DNA of 56,046 nucleotides from JBFIHF01 sp964411125 (lineage in GTDB: Bacteria > Myxococcota_A > Bradymonadia > Bradymonadales > Bradymonadaceae): assembly GCA_964411125.1 (NCBI GenBank), contig CAYPJU010000037.1, positions 1 to 56,046 of the forward strand, given 5' to 3'. Position numbers and translations under genes: made by a program. This document shows positions 1 to 8,639 of the stretch, piece by piece (position 1 is the stretch's first letter; each line of letters opens with the position of its first letter). Under the pieces are notes generated by a model that was given only the letters and a program-made list of their open reading frames with translations, had not been told where the DNA came from and ran no database searches.

Positions 1-15
1 TCGGTGCCTCCGGTC

Positions 16-39
16 AGGGACGGCACCATCGCCGTCCCT
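16..39. terminator. Hairpin, possible terminator
   Basis: A perfect 9-bp inverted repeat (AGGGACGGC / GCCGTCCCT) with a 6-nt loop lies about 140 bp downstream of the kinase gene that ends at 181. No T-run follows on either strand, so a terminator role is only a guess. Nothing else was recognised in positions 1-180. Confidence 0.35.
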
Positions 40-180
40 CCGTTATCGGCAGCGGGCGGCGAGCGTTGCGAAAAAAGTGACGAGCGGGCCGATGGGGCGC
101 TTGAAGCGTGGGTTTGCCGCACCTCGCCGTGCGCCCGACGCGAGCGGGAGCGCCATCGGTGACCGGGGACCAAGCCTCCC

Positions 181-2031
181 TCAGGCGGTCGCCTGTCGAC
201 GGTACGAGAGGTACACGTATCCGATGGCGACGAAGTTCGCCGCCGCTGTCAGGTATAGGACCGCATCGGGGAAATGGACGGCCGCGACGGCTGCTACCGA
301 GTACGCGATGACGCCCACCCACGGTGTGAACTGAGAGAGGAGGGCGAGCGCCGCGTACGCGACCATGTAGCTCGCTGCCTCGACGGACAGGGCGGTCAAG
401 AGAGTGGTCTGCGTCTTCCATGCGACGTAGCGAAGCAGCGGCAGAGAGATTGCGAACGCGATGATGATGGTCGCGATGCGGCGATTCGCCTCGTTGGCGA
501 AGAGCGCCTTTCGCAGGAGCGCCACGATCAACGAGAGCCCGATGGCGACCGCGACACCGTGAAAAAAGAAGGTCCGGAGATCCGTTACGATCGACCTATC
601 GACCGTCTGACCGATCAGCGGCATGGCCGTGAGTAGTATCCAGGCGACAAGGGCCCCCCGCGTGCGGTATCGCGCGCCGGCCGTGACGCTCGCTTGCCGT
701 TCCATGGAGCGCAGGCTGGCGAGTTCGGCTTCGCGTCCCTGGAGTTCGGCGCGCAGATTCTCCATGCGTTCGGAGACGCTTGCAGGGGGATCTTTCAGCA
801 GCGAGTAGAGCGGGTCGGCGGCGCTGAGATTGCCGTGTTCCAGTTCGAGATTCAGGAGTCGCAGGATCGCCTTTCGCAACCCGGCTCGTGCGGCGACGTT
901 GTCGTCCCAGACCGCGATGGCATGCTCGAATCCGAACCGGCTCTCTGCGAAGAGCGAGCGAGCCAGCTCGAGATCTTCTTGTCGCGACAACTCCCCGAGT
1001 CTTTCCATGGCTCGGTCGCTGAGTTCGATCGACGAACGATGTTCTCGGAACCTTTGGACCGCCTGGCGCATGGCTTCAGCGCTTGGATACCGTTCCCGAT
1101 GGTTCCGCGCCATCGCCTTCGCGCAGATGGCGGCGAGTTCTTCTGGAACGTCGGCGGGTAGTGGCTCGGGCTGAGACGCGTAGGCGCTGAGCAAGAGCGA
1201 CTGCACGGAAGGCGCGTCATGAGGCGGCGTGCCGGAGAGGACGTGGTACAGGGTCGACCCGAGGAGGTAGACGTCCGTGCGGGGATCGAGCCGGCCCGGT
1301 TCTCCCAGGGTCATTTCGGGGGCCATGTACGCCGGGGTTCCCGCCAGCCCCGTTGCATGTGATACGTGAGGCAGGAAATCCGACTTGCCGTCGTCGGTGG
1401 TGACCGCGATTCCCCAATCGAGGACATACACCTCTCCGTGGGCTCCGATCATGACGTTGTCGGGCTTGATGTCTCGGTGGAGGATTCCTTTCGAGTGCGC
1501 GAAGTGGATCGCCCGACAGACGTCCTCCAGGACTTGCAGATGCCAGCCGAGGACGTCGTCGGGGATGCCATCCGGGACCCGGGAAGGATCCTCCGTGCAC
1601 TCTCTCCACGAGACGCCGGCGACCCGCTTCATGACGATCAGGGGCGCTCCGCGCTCGTCTTGATATAGCGCGTAAATGGGGACGATGTTCGGGTGCTCGA
1701 GCACTCCGGAGACGAGCGCTTCTTGCAGCAAGCTGCGGTTGGTGGAGTCGGATGCGCGGCCGGGCTGGACCGTCTTCACTGCGACGTCGCGGTGGAGAGC
1801 GGCCTGCAGGGCCCGTCGGACAATGCCCATACCGCCTTCGCCGATCGTCTCGCCGAGCTGGAGGCGGTCGCCCTCGCGAACACTATCGAAGATCGGTAGC
1901 GCAGCTGCCTGCCGCGCGGGGATCGGCGCGGTGGGATGCTCGAGCCGCACCGTGAAATCCGCGGCGAGAGTGTCGTCCTCCCCCAACGCCAACGTCTCGC
2001 AAAGCGCTCGGATCTTGGCGTGGGGGTCCAT
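181..2031 (-). CDS. Membrane Ser/Thr protein kinase (Hanks type)
   Basis: A 616-residue protein kinase expected to phosphorylate Ser/Thr in partner proteins from the inner membrane. Visible motifs are the glycine loop GEGGMG (about 64-69), the ATP lysine in VAVK (K86), the catalytic loop HRDIKPDN (185-192), a DWG in place of the usual DFG (205-207), and the activation segment GTPAYMAPE. DWG is a common variant in bacterial kinases and does not imply inactivity. After the kinase domain comes a charged, helical linker, then about six hydrophobic segments in the last 150 residues, so the kinase domain should face the cytoplasm with a C-terminal membrane anchor. It begins 17 bp after the preceding lipoprotein gene and is the last gene of the operon running down from 8247. 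Substrate unknown. Confidence 0.93.
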   Translation of the reverse strand: MDPHAKIRALCETLALGEDDTLAADFTVRLEHPTAPIPARQAAALPIFDSVREGDRLQLGETIGEGGMGIVRRALQAALHRDVAVKTVQPGRASDSTNRSLLQEALVSGVLEHPNIVPIYALYQDERGAPLIVMKRVAGVSWRECTEDPSRVPDGIPDDVLGWHLQVLEDVCRAIHFAHSKGILHRDIKPDNVMIGAHGEVYVLDWGIAVTTDDGKSDFLPHVSHATGLAGTPAYMAPEMTLGEPGRLDPRTDVYLLGSTLYHVLSGTPPHDAPSVQSLLLSAYASQPEPLPADVPEELAAICAKAMARNHRERYPSAEAMRQAVQRFREHRSSIELSDRAMERLGELSRQEDLELARSLFAESRFGFEHAIAVWDDNVAARAGLRKAILRLLNLELEHGNLSAADPLYSLLKDPPASVSERMENLRAELQGREAELASLRSMERQASVTAGARYRTRGALVAWILLTAMPLIGQTVDRSIVTDLRTFFFHGVAVAIGLSLIVALLRKALFANEANRRIATIIIAFAISLPLLRYVAWKTQTTLLTALSVEAASYMVAYAALALLSQFTPWVGVIAYSVAAVAAVHFPDAVLYLTAAANFVAIGYVYLSYRRQATA

Positions 2032-2048
2032 CCGGCGAGGGTATCGCC

Positions 2049-3179
2049 TCAGTCGGCGCGCGTCACGATCGTACCGCCGCCGCTACCACACGAATCGACG
2101 GCGGAGAGGCTGATGTCATAGCTGCTGATCGTGGGTGCCGGCGACAGTTCCACCGCGATCCATGTGTTCTCCGAGCAGCCGAGACCAGCGGGCCAGCTTC
2201 CTTCCAGCGCGGCCGGTTCCCGGTCGCGGGGCTCGACGACAACTTTCACGTTGGCGCCTTCGAAACCGCACGTCTCCGAGTCGGTGAGGTTTTGCACAGG
2301 AACGAACATCCACCAGACCGGATCCTCCCGTTGTGGCTCGTCGAAGAAGGCGTCACCCGAGAGCCAGCGAGCTTCGCCGAGCGCTGCGGGGATGCACTGG
2401 TCGGGTCGCGTTCCCGCGCTCTCCGTCAGCTCAGTCAGCTCGGGGGCGGAGGTCCCGGACGGGTCGAACTCGGCGACGAAGAGACGCGCGGTCCACTGAT
2501 CACAGCTCTCGAAAGTCTCGGGTACTTCGCACGGTTCGCAGGGGCGATCGCCGGGGCATGGGGAGCAGACGCTGGTGAGGATGCAGCCGTCGCCGAGCTC
2601 CTTGAGTTCGAGCTCCTCGCAGTCGTCGCTGGCTGGCACGCACCCGAGATACCGCGGAGCAAAGCCGCTCAGTGTGCACTCGTTGGTGGCGTCCCATTCG
2701 TAGCCGAGGGCCGGCTCGCATTGCACTGCGTCCTCGCATTGCTCCTGGGTTTCGATGATGTCGCAGTCGACCACGGCGTCGTCACAGAACGGTACTTCCG
2801 ATCGTTGATGGTCACACACGTCTCCTTCCGTCGCGGGCCAGTACGCAGCGTCGGGGATGCAAGTGTTGAAGCGCCAACACGTGCCGTCGACGTCGTATGC
2901 GTTTCGAATCTCGGTGTCCTGGCATGCGACGAACTCGAGTTCGCACAGTTTCTTGGACTGGTAGCGGCAGTTCCTCTTCCAATCGTAGACGTAGGCGCCC
3001 GGGCAGCCCAACCGCTCGGCTTCGGCCTCGTCGAGCTCTCGGTCGACGTCGTCGGGGTTCGACCCCGGGAGACAGCCGAACAGCAGGATCCCCAGCCCGG
3101 CGAGGACGGCGAAATACGAGCGGTCGCGGCGCGCCAGGGTGCGGCCGGTCCACGTTGTTTCGAGGTCATTCTTCGACAT
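2049..3179 (-). CDS. Cys-rich lipoprotein, paralogue of the preceding gene
   Basis: A predicted 376-residue lipoprotein. The start at 3179 is chosen because it overlaps the stop of the upstream gene by 14 bp and gives a signal peptide (hydrophobic stretch after Arg-Arg-Asp-Arg) ending in the lipobox LLFGC. The mature part is acidic and full of cysteines. It shares an ordered set of motifs with the upstream gene: CPGAYVYDWKRNCRY, then a Cys-Trp-Phe/Cys segment, then a cluster of C-x-x-C pairs in the middle, then a C-terminal beta-rich part without many cysteines. The two are clearly tandem paralogues. Function unknown; an extracellular or periplasmic binding or sensing role for the adjacent kinase is only conjecture. 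Confidence 0.85.
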   Translation of the reverse strand: MSKNDLETTWTGRTLARRDRSYFAVLAGLGILLFGCLPGSNPDDVDRELDEAEAERLGCPGAYVYDWKRNCRYQSKKLCELEFVACQDTEIRNAYDVDGTCWRFNTCIPDAAYWPATEGDVCDHQRSEVPFCDDAVVDCDIIETQEQCEDAVQCEPALGYEWDATNECTLSGFAPRYLGCVPASDDCEELELKELGDGCILTSVCSPCPGDRPCEPCEVPETFESCDQWTARLFVAEFDPSGTSAPELTELTESAGTRPDQCIPAALGEARWLSGDAFFDEPQREDPVWWMFVPVQNLTDSETCGFEGANVKVVVEPRDREPAALEGSWPAGLGCSENTWIAVELSPAPTISSYDISLSAVDSCGSGGGTIVTRAD

Positions 3180-4275
3180 AGTTCGTCCATTCGGTGGTGT
3201 TGCCGGATTCCGTCGCGATGGAGTTTCCGCAGCCGTCTTCTGCCTTGATCCACGCCGAGTACTCGCCCCGCGCCTCGGCTTCCATTCGGACGCGGACCAT
3301 GGCGTGGAGGTCGGAGCAATCGGCGACTTCGGCAGGGAAGTATCCGACGCGAAGCTTGAGCCCCATCTGCCCGCCGGTGGCTCCCAGAGTGACGGAGCCG
3401 CCACCGATCTGGCAGTCGTCGGGGCCCCCGGGGATGGGAAACAACACGGTCATCTGCGGCTCGAGGGGTGGTGCGTCGGAGAGCCCCTGAGCCCCGAGAA
3501 AGACGGGGTCGGGCACCTGCGTCGGCTCGAGGTCGAGGCAGGTTGCAGGGTCGGGGCGGTCGTCGACGAGTTCGATCCGCTCGGTGATCACGTCGCCGAC
3601 GACCCGGACGAGGGCGAAGTCGGCAACCCATGCGTTGCACTCCGGCAGATCATCGAGGCCGGGGCACGGTTCGCAGTCGCTGCACGATTCGGCGCACGAG
3701 TCGGTCACGACGCACTCGCCGTCGATTCGCACCGCCTGCGGCTCGCCGGGTTCGCATGCGTCTTCGGGTTCGCAGCCGAGATACTCGGCCTGGGACGTCC
3801 AGCAACCGAGCGTTTCGTCGACACGGGTCTGTGCGTAGATCGAGCGGCAGTCAGGCCGTGCATCGCACTGAGCACGTCCGAGGCCGTCGCATTCGATGTC
3901 GATCTCCGGGCAGAAAGGCTTCTCGTCGTTGGAGCTGCAGCGGTCGAAGCTCGGGGTGAACCCCTCGGGGGGACACGTCTCGAAGTGCCAGCAGTTGCCG
4001 GTGGCGTCTTCGATGGCGCTCTCTCGAGCGACGAGGCAGACGTCCGATTTTTCCTCCAACCCGCACAGGGTCTGCCAGTCGTAGCGACAATCGCGTTCGG
4101 GGTCGTACCGGAATGCCCGGTAGGCTCCCTCGCAATCGGCGTCCCCATTGTTGGGTTCGATGCCGTTGTTGGGGTCGACGGTGGGGTTGGGACGCGCAGG
4201 AGGTTCCGGCTTGGTGCGGACTTCCTGACGTCCGCATCCAAGGGATAGCAACGCAACGACGAGGATCAGTCGCAT
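3166..4275 (-). CDS. Cys-rich lipoprotein
   Basis: A 369-residue lipoprotein with a short signal peptide ending in the lipobox LSLGC, then a Pro-rich and Asn-rich linker (DPNNGIEPNNGDAD). The body carries many cysteines spaced as in the downstream paralogue at 2049-3179 (DCEGAYRAFRYDPERDCRY against CPGAYVYDWKRNCRY). It lies 108 bp after ppx on the same strand and overlaps its paralogue by 14 bp, so the pair is probably co-translated. No enzymatic motif was seen. The cysteines come mostly in even-spaced pairs, as expected for a disulphide-rich exported protein. Confidence 0.85.
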   Translation of the reverse strand: MRLILVVALLSLGCGRQEVRTKPEPPARPNPTVDPNNGIEPNNGDADCEGAYRAFRYDPERDCRYDWQTLCGLEEKSDVCLVARESAIEDATGNCWHFETCPPEGFTPSFDRCSSNDEKPFCPEIDIECDGLGRAQCDARPDCRSIYAQTRVDETLGCWTSQAEYLGCEPEDACEPGEPQAVRIDGECVVTDSCAESCSDCEPCPGLDDLPECNAWVADFALVRVVGDVITERIELVDDRPDPATCLDLEPTQVPDPVFLGAQGLSDAPPLEPQMTVLFPIPGGPDDCQIGGGSVTLGATGGQMGLKLRVGYFPAEVADCSDLHAMVRVRMEAEARGEYSAWIKAEDGCGNSIATESGNTTEWTNYVEE

Positions 4276-4383
4276 CGGGGTTCCGGGGTCGGGGGTATCT
4301 CCGAGACGCCCAGTTTTCCCAATTCTTCAAACACAACACAAGCGCAGGCGTCCGGCGCAGCGATGGTGGGGGGAACGAAGCGT

Positions 4384-5877
4384 CTAGAACTGCAGCGTGT
4401 AATCTGCTTTCTCGAGATACTCCGCTTCTTCCTCCAGGTCGGCTCGAGTCAACGGGTTTCGCTGCAGACCGTCGTCGACGAACTCGAATCGGATGGTGCG
4501 GTCGTCAGGCGCCTCGACGCGGAAGGCAGGGACGTCCTCGGGATCTCGGCTCCGGTTCAGCAGGATGCCGAGCCGCAGCAGGATAGCGAGGCGCGGGATG
4601 TGGTCGCGTAGCGGTTCGGCGATGTTCTCGAAGCGGTGGGGCTTGAACTTTCGCCGCTGCGAGCGGACGAGCGCCCACAGGATCTGTTGGTCCTGGCGGC
4701 TGAAGCCGGTCAGGTCGGAGTTTTCGACGAGATACGAGCCGTGCTTGTGGTACTTCGAGTGCGAGATCGCGAGTCCGATTTCGTGGATTCGCGCGGCCCA
4801 CCGGAGCATCGCGTCATCGATCGGTTCGTCGAGGCCCCAGGTCCCGCGGACCGAACCGAGCAGCTCCAGGGCGGTTTGCTCGACCAGGCGCGCGTGTTTC
4901 TCGTCGACGTTGTACTTGCCCGCCAGCGCGCGGATCGTCTCCTCTCGGACGTCGTGGTTGTGAATTCGCCCGAGGAGGTCGTAGAGCGCGCCTTCGCGGA
5001 GTGCGCCGTCGCTCGCGATCATCGAGCGAATTCCCAGGCTCTTGAACGCGCCGATCAGGATGGCGAGCCCGCCGATGAAGACCGGCCGTCGACGGTCGCT
5101 GAGCCCGGGTAGGTCAAGCCCGTCGATCGACCCCTTCTCGATGGCGAGGTTGCGGACTTCCTTCATGCCATCGAGCGTGATCTCTTCGGCTGGCGCGAGC
5201 CCCAGCGCGACGACGATGTCCCGAACGGCCTTGATCGTCCCCGAGGCTCCGATCGCGACGTCCCAGCCGAGCTCACGCAGATCGCCGGCAGACGGCTGCA
5301 GCTCTTGTCGCGCGGCGATCTCGGCCTTCTTGAACCGATCTTTGGTGATCTTTCCGTCGCCGAAGAACCTCTTACTGTAGCTAACGCAGCCCATGTACTT
5401 GGACTCTCGCAGCTCGGGCTCGAAGCCGCGGCCGACGATGAATTCCGTCGAACCCCCGCCGATATCGATGACGAGGCGCCGATCGGTGAGTTGTTCGACG
5501 CTGTGTGCCACGCCGAGATAGATGAGGCGGGCTTCCTCGGCGCCCGCCACGATCTCGACGGGGTGGCCGATCGCCCTCTCGACTTCCTTGAGAAAAACCC
5601 GCGAGTTCTTGGCCTGACGCAGCGTGTTGGTGCCGATGACGCGGACCGCTCCCCGAGGAAGTGGCCGCAGTCGTTCGCCGAACCGCCCCAGGGCCTCGAG
5701 CGCACGCTCCCTCGACGCCTGATCGAGTTCGTTTTGGTCGTCGAGGCCTGCGGCGAGCCGCACCATCTCCTTGATTTTGTCGATGATCTGGAGCTCGTCC
5801 CCGACGAGCCGCGCGATGATCATGTGGAAGCTGTTCGACCCGAGGTCGACGGCAGCGATTGTTTCGTGTTCAGCCAT
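4384..5877 (-). CDS. ppx: Exopolyphosphatase / guanosine pentaphosphatase (Ppx/GppA)
   Basis: A 497-residue Ppx/GppA phosphatase that would hydrolyse inorganic polyphosphate and/or pppGpp. The N-terminal actin-like (ASKHA) fold shows both phosphate-binding loops, DLGSNSFHMIIA near the N-terminus and IDIGGGSTEF near residue 140, with the E-x-x-R-like stretch between them. The C-terminal 180 residues contain an HD-like helical domain (WAARIHEIG, SHSKYHKHGSYL) as in full-length Ppx. The length is normal. The start at 5877 overlaps the stop of the membrane protease gene by 8 bp, so translation is probably coupled. Whether polyphosphate or pppGpp is preferred cannot be told from sequence. Confidence 0.95.
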   Translation of the reverse strand: MAEHETIAAVDLGSNSFHMIIARLVGDELQIIDKIKEMVRLAAGLDDQNELDQASRERALEALGRFGERLRPLPRGAVRVIGTNTLRQAKNSRVFLKEVERAIGHPVEIVAGAEEARLIYLGVAHSVEQLTDRRLVIDIGGGSTEFIVGRGFEPELRESKYMGCVSYSKRFFGDGKITKDRFKKAEIAARQELQPSAGDLRELGWDVAIGASGTIKAVRDIVVALGLAPAEEITLDGMKEVRNLAIEKGSIDGLDLPGLSDRRRPVFIGGLAILIGAFKSLGIRSMIASDGALREGALYDLLGRIHNHDVREETIRALAGKYNVDEKHARLVEQTALELLGSVRGTWGLDEPIDDAMLRWAARIHEIGLAISHSKYHKHGSYLVENSDLTGFSRQDQQILWALVRSQRRKFKPHRFENIAEPLRDHIPRLAILLRLGILLNRSRDPEDVPAFRVEAPDDRTIRFEFVDDGLQRNPLTRADLEEEAEYLEKADYTLQF

Positions 5878-6649
5878 CGAGCCTCTTCGCCATGTGCGTC
5901 CAGAGCGCCGCGAGGATCACGACGCCCACGGCCAGGGGAGCTGCGAGCTCGGACAGTGCGGGTTCGGACTGCTCGATTCCGTCTGCCAGCATCGGTGTCA
6001 GGACACCATTGAACGCGTTCATCACTCCGTGCGCGAAAATGGCGGGCCAGAGGCTACGCGTCAACAGAGTAATGTGCGCGAAGAACGCCCCGACGACCGC
6101 CAGCGCGACGAAGCCGAAGGGGTTGAAGTGGAGCAGCGAGAAGAGAGCTCCGTTCAACACGCAGAGCGCGACGGTCGAGATTTTCTCTGTGCGGTGCGCT
6201 TCGAGAATGGTGCCGCGGAAGAGGAACTCTTCGCAGATCGGAGCGACCACGCAGATCGCCGCGATTCCTGCCGCGGCGAGGATTGGGTCTTCGGGGCGCA
6301 GGAGCTGTTCGACCATCCGTTCGTACTGCTCGGCGAACTCTTTCATCCCTGGAATGAGTTCGATGAAGACCGCAGTGAGGAGGTTCGCGACCCCTCCGAG
6401 CACCGCTGCGGCCACGGCCAGATAGGCGAACCATTTCCACGAAAGTCCCGGGCGTCGAAGCGACGGGTAGTCGAGTCGCACGAACCGGCGGAAGACGAGC
6501 GCTGGCGCGAGGATGACGACGAATTGGCTGAGAATGAGGCCCCACTGCAGGTGGAGCGACTGGAGCCAGGTCCCTCCCGAGAGCATCCCCACTACCACCA
6601 ACAAGAAGAGGGCGTACCCCTTCCCGACGGCGGAGCGTTCGTCGCTCAC
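5870..6649 (-). CDS. CPBP-family (CAAX/Abi) intramembrane metalloprotease
   Basis: A 259-residue multi-pass membrane protein of the CPBP family (CAAX proteases and bacteriocin-processing enzymes, glutamic-type intramembrane endopeptidases). Motif 1 is CEEFLFRG (E-E-x-x-x-R), motif 2 is the F-S-L-L-H-F segment and motif 3 is HGVMNAF. About seven hydrophobic segments are visible. The start is a GTG at 6649 that overlaps the upstream stop by 4 bp (GTGA), and the stop overlaps ppx by 8 bp, so it is the middle gene of a coupled trio. CPBP proteases have been proposed as the enzymes that process MYXO-CTERM sorting signals. This window encodes one such signal, inside the giant protein at 30044-34675, but a link between them is inference. 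Confidence 0.88.
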   Translation of the reverse strand: MSDERSAVGKGYALFLLVVVGMLSGGTWLQSLHLQWGLILSQFVVILAPALVFRRFVRLDYPSLRRPGLSWKWFAYLAVAAAVLGGVANLLTAVFIELIPGMKEFAEQYERMVEQLLRPEDPILAAAGIAAICVVAPICEEFLFRGTILEAHRTEKISTVALCVLNGALFSLLHFNPFGFVALAVVGAFFAHITLLTRSLWPAIFAHGVMNAFNGVLTPMLADGIEQSEPALSELAAPLAVGVVILAALWTHMAKRLDG

Positions 6650-8247
6650 GACGGCCAACAGTAGGAGCCCCCGAAGAAGCTCGCCACGCACGAGTACCCG
6701 CTGCGGCAGTCGGTCGAATCCTGGCAGGGCGCCGAGCAGTTGCCTGCGGCCAGGAGGTCGCAGACGTCGTCGGGGTGGGGACAAGTGCCGAAGGTCGCGA
6801 GGCAGTCGGATGTACACATTCCCTGCGGAAAACTCACGGGGGTGCCGCCGGCGGCGCCGATCGTCGACTGCGACTCGCATGTGTACGCCATGGGGCAGTC
6901 GGCGTCGCTGTTGCACGCTGCGCCTGCGCCGTTGCCGGCGTCGGGCGGCGCGGGGAGGCATGTGTCGTCGGTTCCGTCGCCGTCCCAGTCGTCGCAGACG
7001 TAACCCGTACGGCAGTCGCCGTCGGTCGTGCAGGGGTCGAGGCAGACGTACTCCTGCTGCGAGGTCTCGCGGCATGCGCCGCTCAAGACGCAGACCTGCA
7101 GTGTACTGCAATCGTCGATGCAGTATCCGTTCGGCCATTCAGGGTCTTGCAGGCATTCGGGAAAGAGGCCGTCGCAGTCGCTGTCGACGCTGCACGGGCC
7201 GCCGACCGGCTGTTTGGGCGTGTTGCTGACGCAACGGTTCTGGCTGCAGGTCTCGTTGTTTCCACAGGTGTTTGGGCAGGTCACCGTCGTGCCACACCCG
7301 TCCTGCACGGTTCCGCACTCGGCTCCCGCCGAGGCGCACGAGGTCGTCGGCGTGCAGGGGCAATCGTCGTCGTTCGCATAGGTGCATCCGGCCGGACAGC
7401 AGCCGTCGCCGTTCGTGCACTCGGTCTTCGGGGTGTAGCGGCATTGGGCGTCGCACGTCGAGGGGGAGCCGGTGAGTTGGTCGGTCGTGCACGCGTCCCC
7501 GTCGTTGCAGTTCGCCGGGCAGGCTCCGTCGCAGAGCTCGCCGGGATCGAGGATTCCATCGCCGCAGGTCGGAGTTCGCATGCAGTCGTCGTCGTTGGCG
7601 TCGGTGCAGCCCATGGGACAGCAGCCGTCGCCGCTCACGCATACGGTCACCGGATCGAAGCGGCATGCTGCGTCACAGGTGTCCGGCGAGCCGACGAGCA
7701 CGTCGGAAGTGCAGGCGACGCCGTCGGAGCACGTCGTCGGGCAGTCGCCGTCGCAGGTCTCGGGACCGTCGACGACGCCATCCCCACATTCGTTGGCGCA
7801 GTCGTCGTCGTTGGCGCGGTCGCACCCGGGGGGACAACAGCCGTCGCCGTTGGAACAGGCGAGTGGCGCCACCTCACAGGCCGCGGTGCAGGCGGCACCG
7901 ACGAGGGTGGCCGTCGAGCAAGCGGGCGCGGAACACGAAGTGGGGCAGGCCCCGTCGCCGCTCGCGATTCCGGTGTCGCAGAGCTCGCCGGGGTCGACGG
8001 TGCCGTCGCCGCAGGCGCTGCCGTTCGTTACGCCGTTGTTCGTCGCCACGCCGTTGTTCGTGGCGCCGTTGTTTGAGTTCGCTCCGTTGTTGGAGTTCGC
8101 TCCGTTGTTGGAACTCGCCCCGTTGTTGGAGCTCGCCCCGTTGTTTTCGCCACCGTTCCCCACCGGCTCGCGTTTTCCGTCGACATTGCTTCCGCACGCC
8201 GCGACGAGAGCGGCGAATGCGAGCATGCAGAGAGAGCGTGTGTTCAT
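6646..8247 (-). CDS. Cys-rich repeat lipoprotein with NNG linker
   Basis: A 533-residue lipoprotein: signal peptide ending ALVAAC, then a low-complexity linker of SSNNGA / NSNNGA / TNNGV units (about residues 30-75). At least three repeats of the type CGDGTVDPGELCDTG...CNGDGCCPPGCDRANDDDC follow, resembling the myxobacterial cysteine-rich repeat. The C-terminal half contains further Cys-rich modules of EGF or dickkopf-like spacing (PCSVDSDCDGLFPECL, DCRTGYVC). It heads the operon that continues with the CPBP protease and ppx. A cell-surface binding or matrix role is likely from the architecture, but no ligand is apparent. Confidence 0.9.
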   Translation of the reverse strand: MNTRSLCMLAFAALVAACGSNVDGKREPVGNGGENNGASSNNGASSNNGANSNNGANSNNGATNNGVATNNGVTNGSACGDGTVDPGELCDTGIASGDGACPTSCSAPACSTATLVGAACTAACEVAPLACSNGDGCCPPGCDRANDDDCANECGDGVVDGPETCDGDCPTTCSDGVACTSDVLVGSPDTCDAACRFDPVTVCVSGDGCCPMGCTDANDDDCMRTPTCGDGILDPGELCDGACPANCNDGDACTTDQLTGSPSTCDAQCRYTPKTECTNGDGCCPAGCTYANDDDCPCTPTTSCASAGAECGTVQDGCGTTVTCPNTCGNNETCSQNRCVSNTPKQPVGGPCSVDSDCDGLFPECLQDPEWPNGYCIDDCSTLQVCVLSGACRETSQQEYVCLDPCTTDGDCRTGYVCDDWDGDGTDDTCLPAPPDAGNGAGAACNSDADCPMAYTCESQSTIGAAGGTPVSFPQGMCTSDCLATFGTCPHPDDVCDLLAAGNCSAPCQDSTDCRSGYSCVASFFGGSYCWPS

Positions 8248-8639
8248 CGTCCTGTCCGTTTCAGCCTTCGATGCGTCGCGAAAACTACCGATCCCGGCCT
8301 TCTTTCTCCACTGAAAGTTCCTGAACGCTGCGACCCGTGTCGGACTTTCTCGCCTTTTTTCGCAACGCTACGGGTGAGTGGCCGAAAACGTAAGGGACAG
8401 CAATCCTTCTCCGGGTTCTGCGGCGCCTCGAACCCGGAGGAGGGGGACCCACCTCACCTGCTGACCGCGCCGAACGCGGAACGGCCGAGGTGCGTCCCTG
8501 GCGCTGGCGGGGGGCTCGTCGTGGAGCCCGAGCGTAGCGAGGTGGAGGGCTAATCGTGCGTGCGGGGGAGGGCGCATTGCGTGGAATTTGCACCGCACGA
8601 TCTCTTGATCGCCCGTCTGCGTCGACGTAGGGAAGGGGC
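8248..8639. promoter_or_regulatory. Divergent intergenic region with a 10-bp hairpin
   Basis: 392 bp between the minus-strand operon starting at 8247 and the plus-strand lipoprotein starting at 8640. No convincing gene is present. A perfect 10-bp inverted repeat CTCCGGGTTC / GAACCCGGAG with an 11-nt loop lies at 8409-8439. A T-rich patch (CGCCTTTTTTCG) lies near 8351-8362. Both divergent promoters must lie here, but no canonical -35/-10 pair could be assigned with confidence. Confidence 0.5.
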
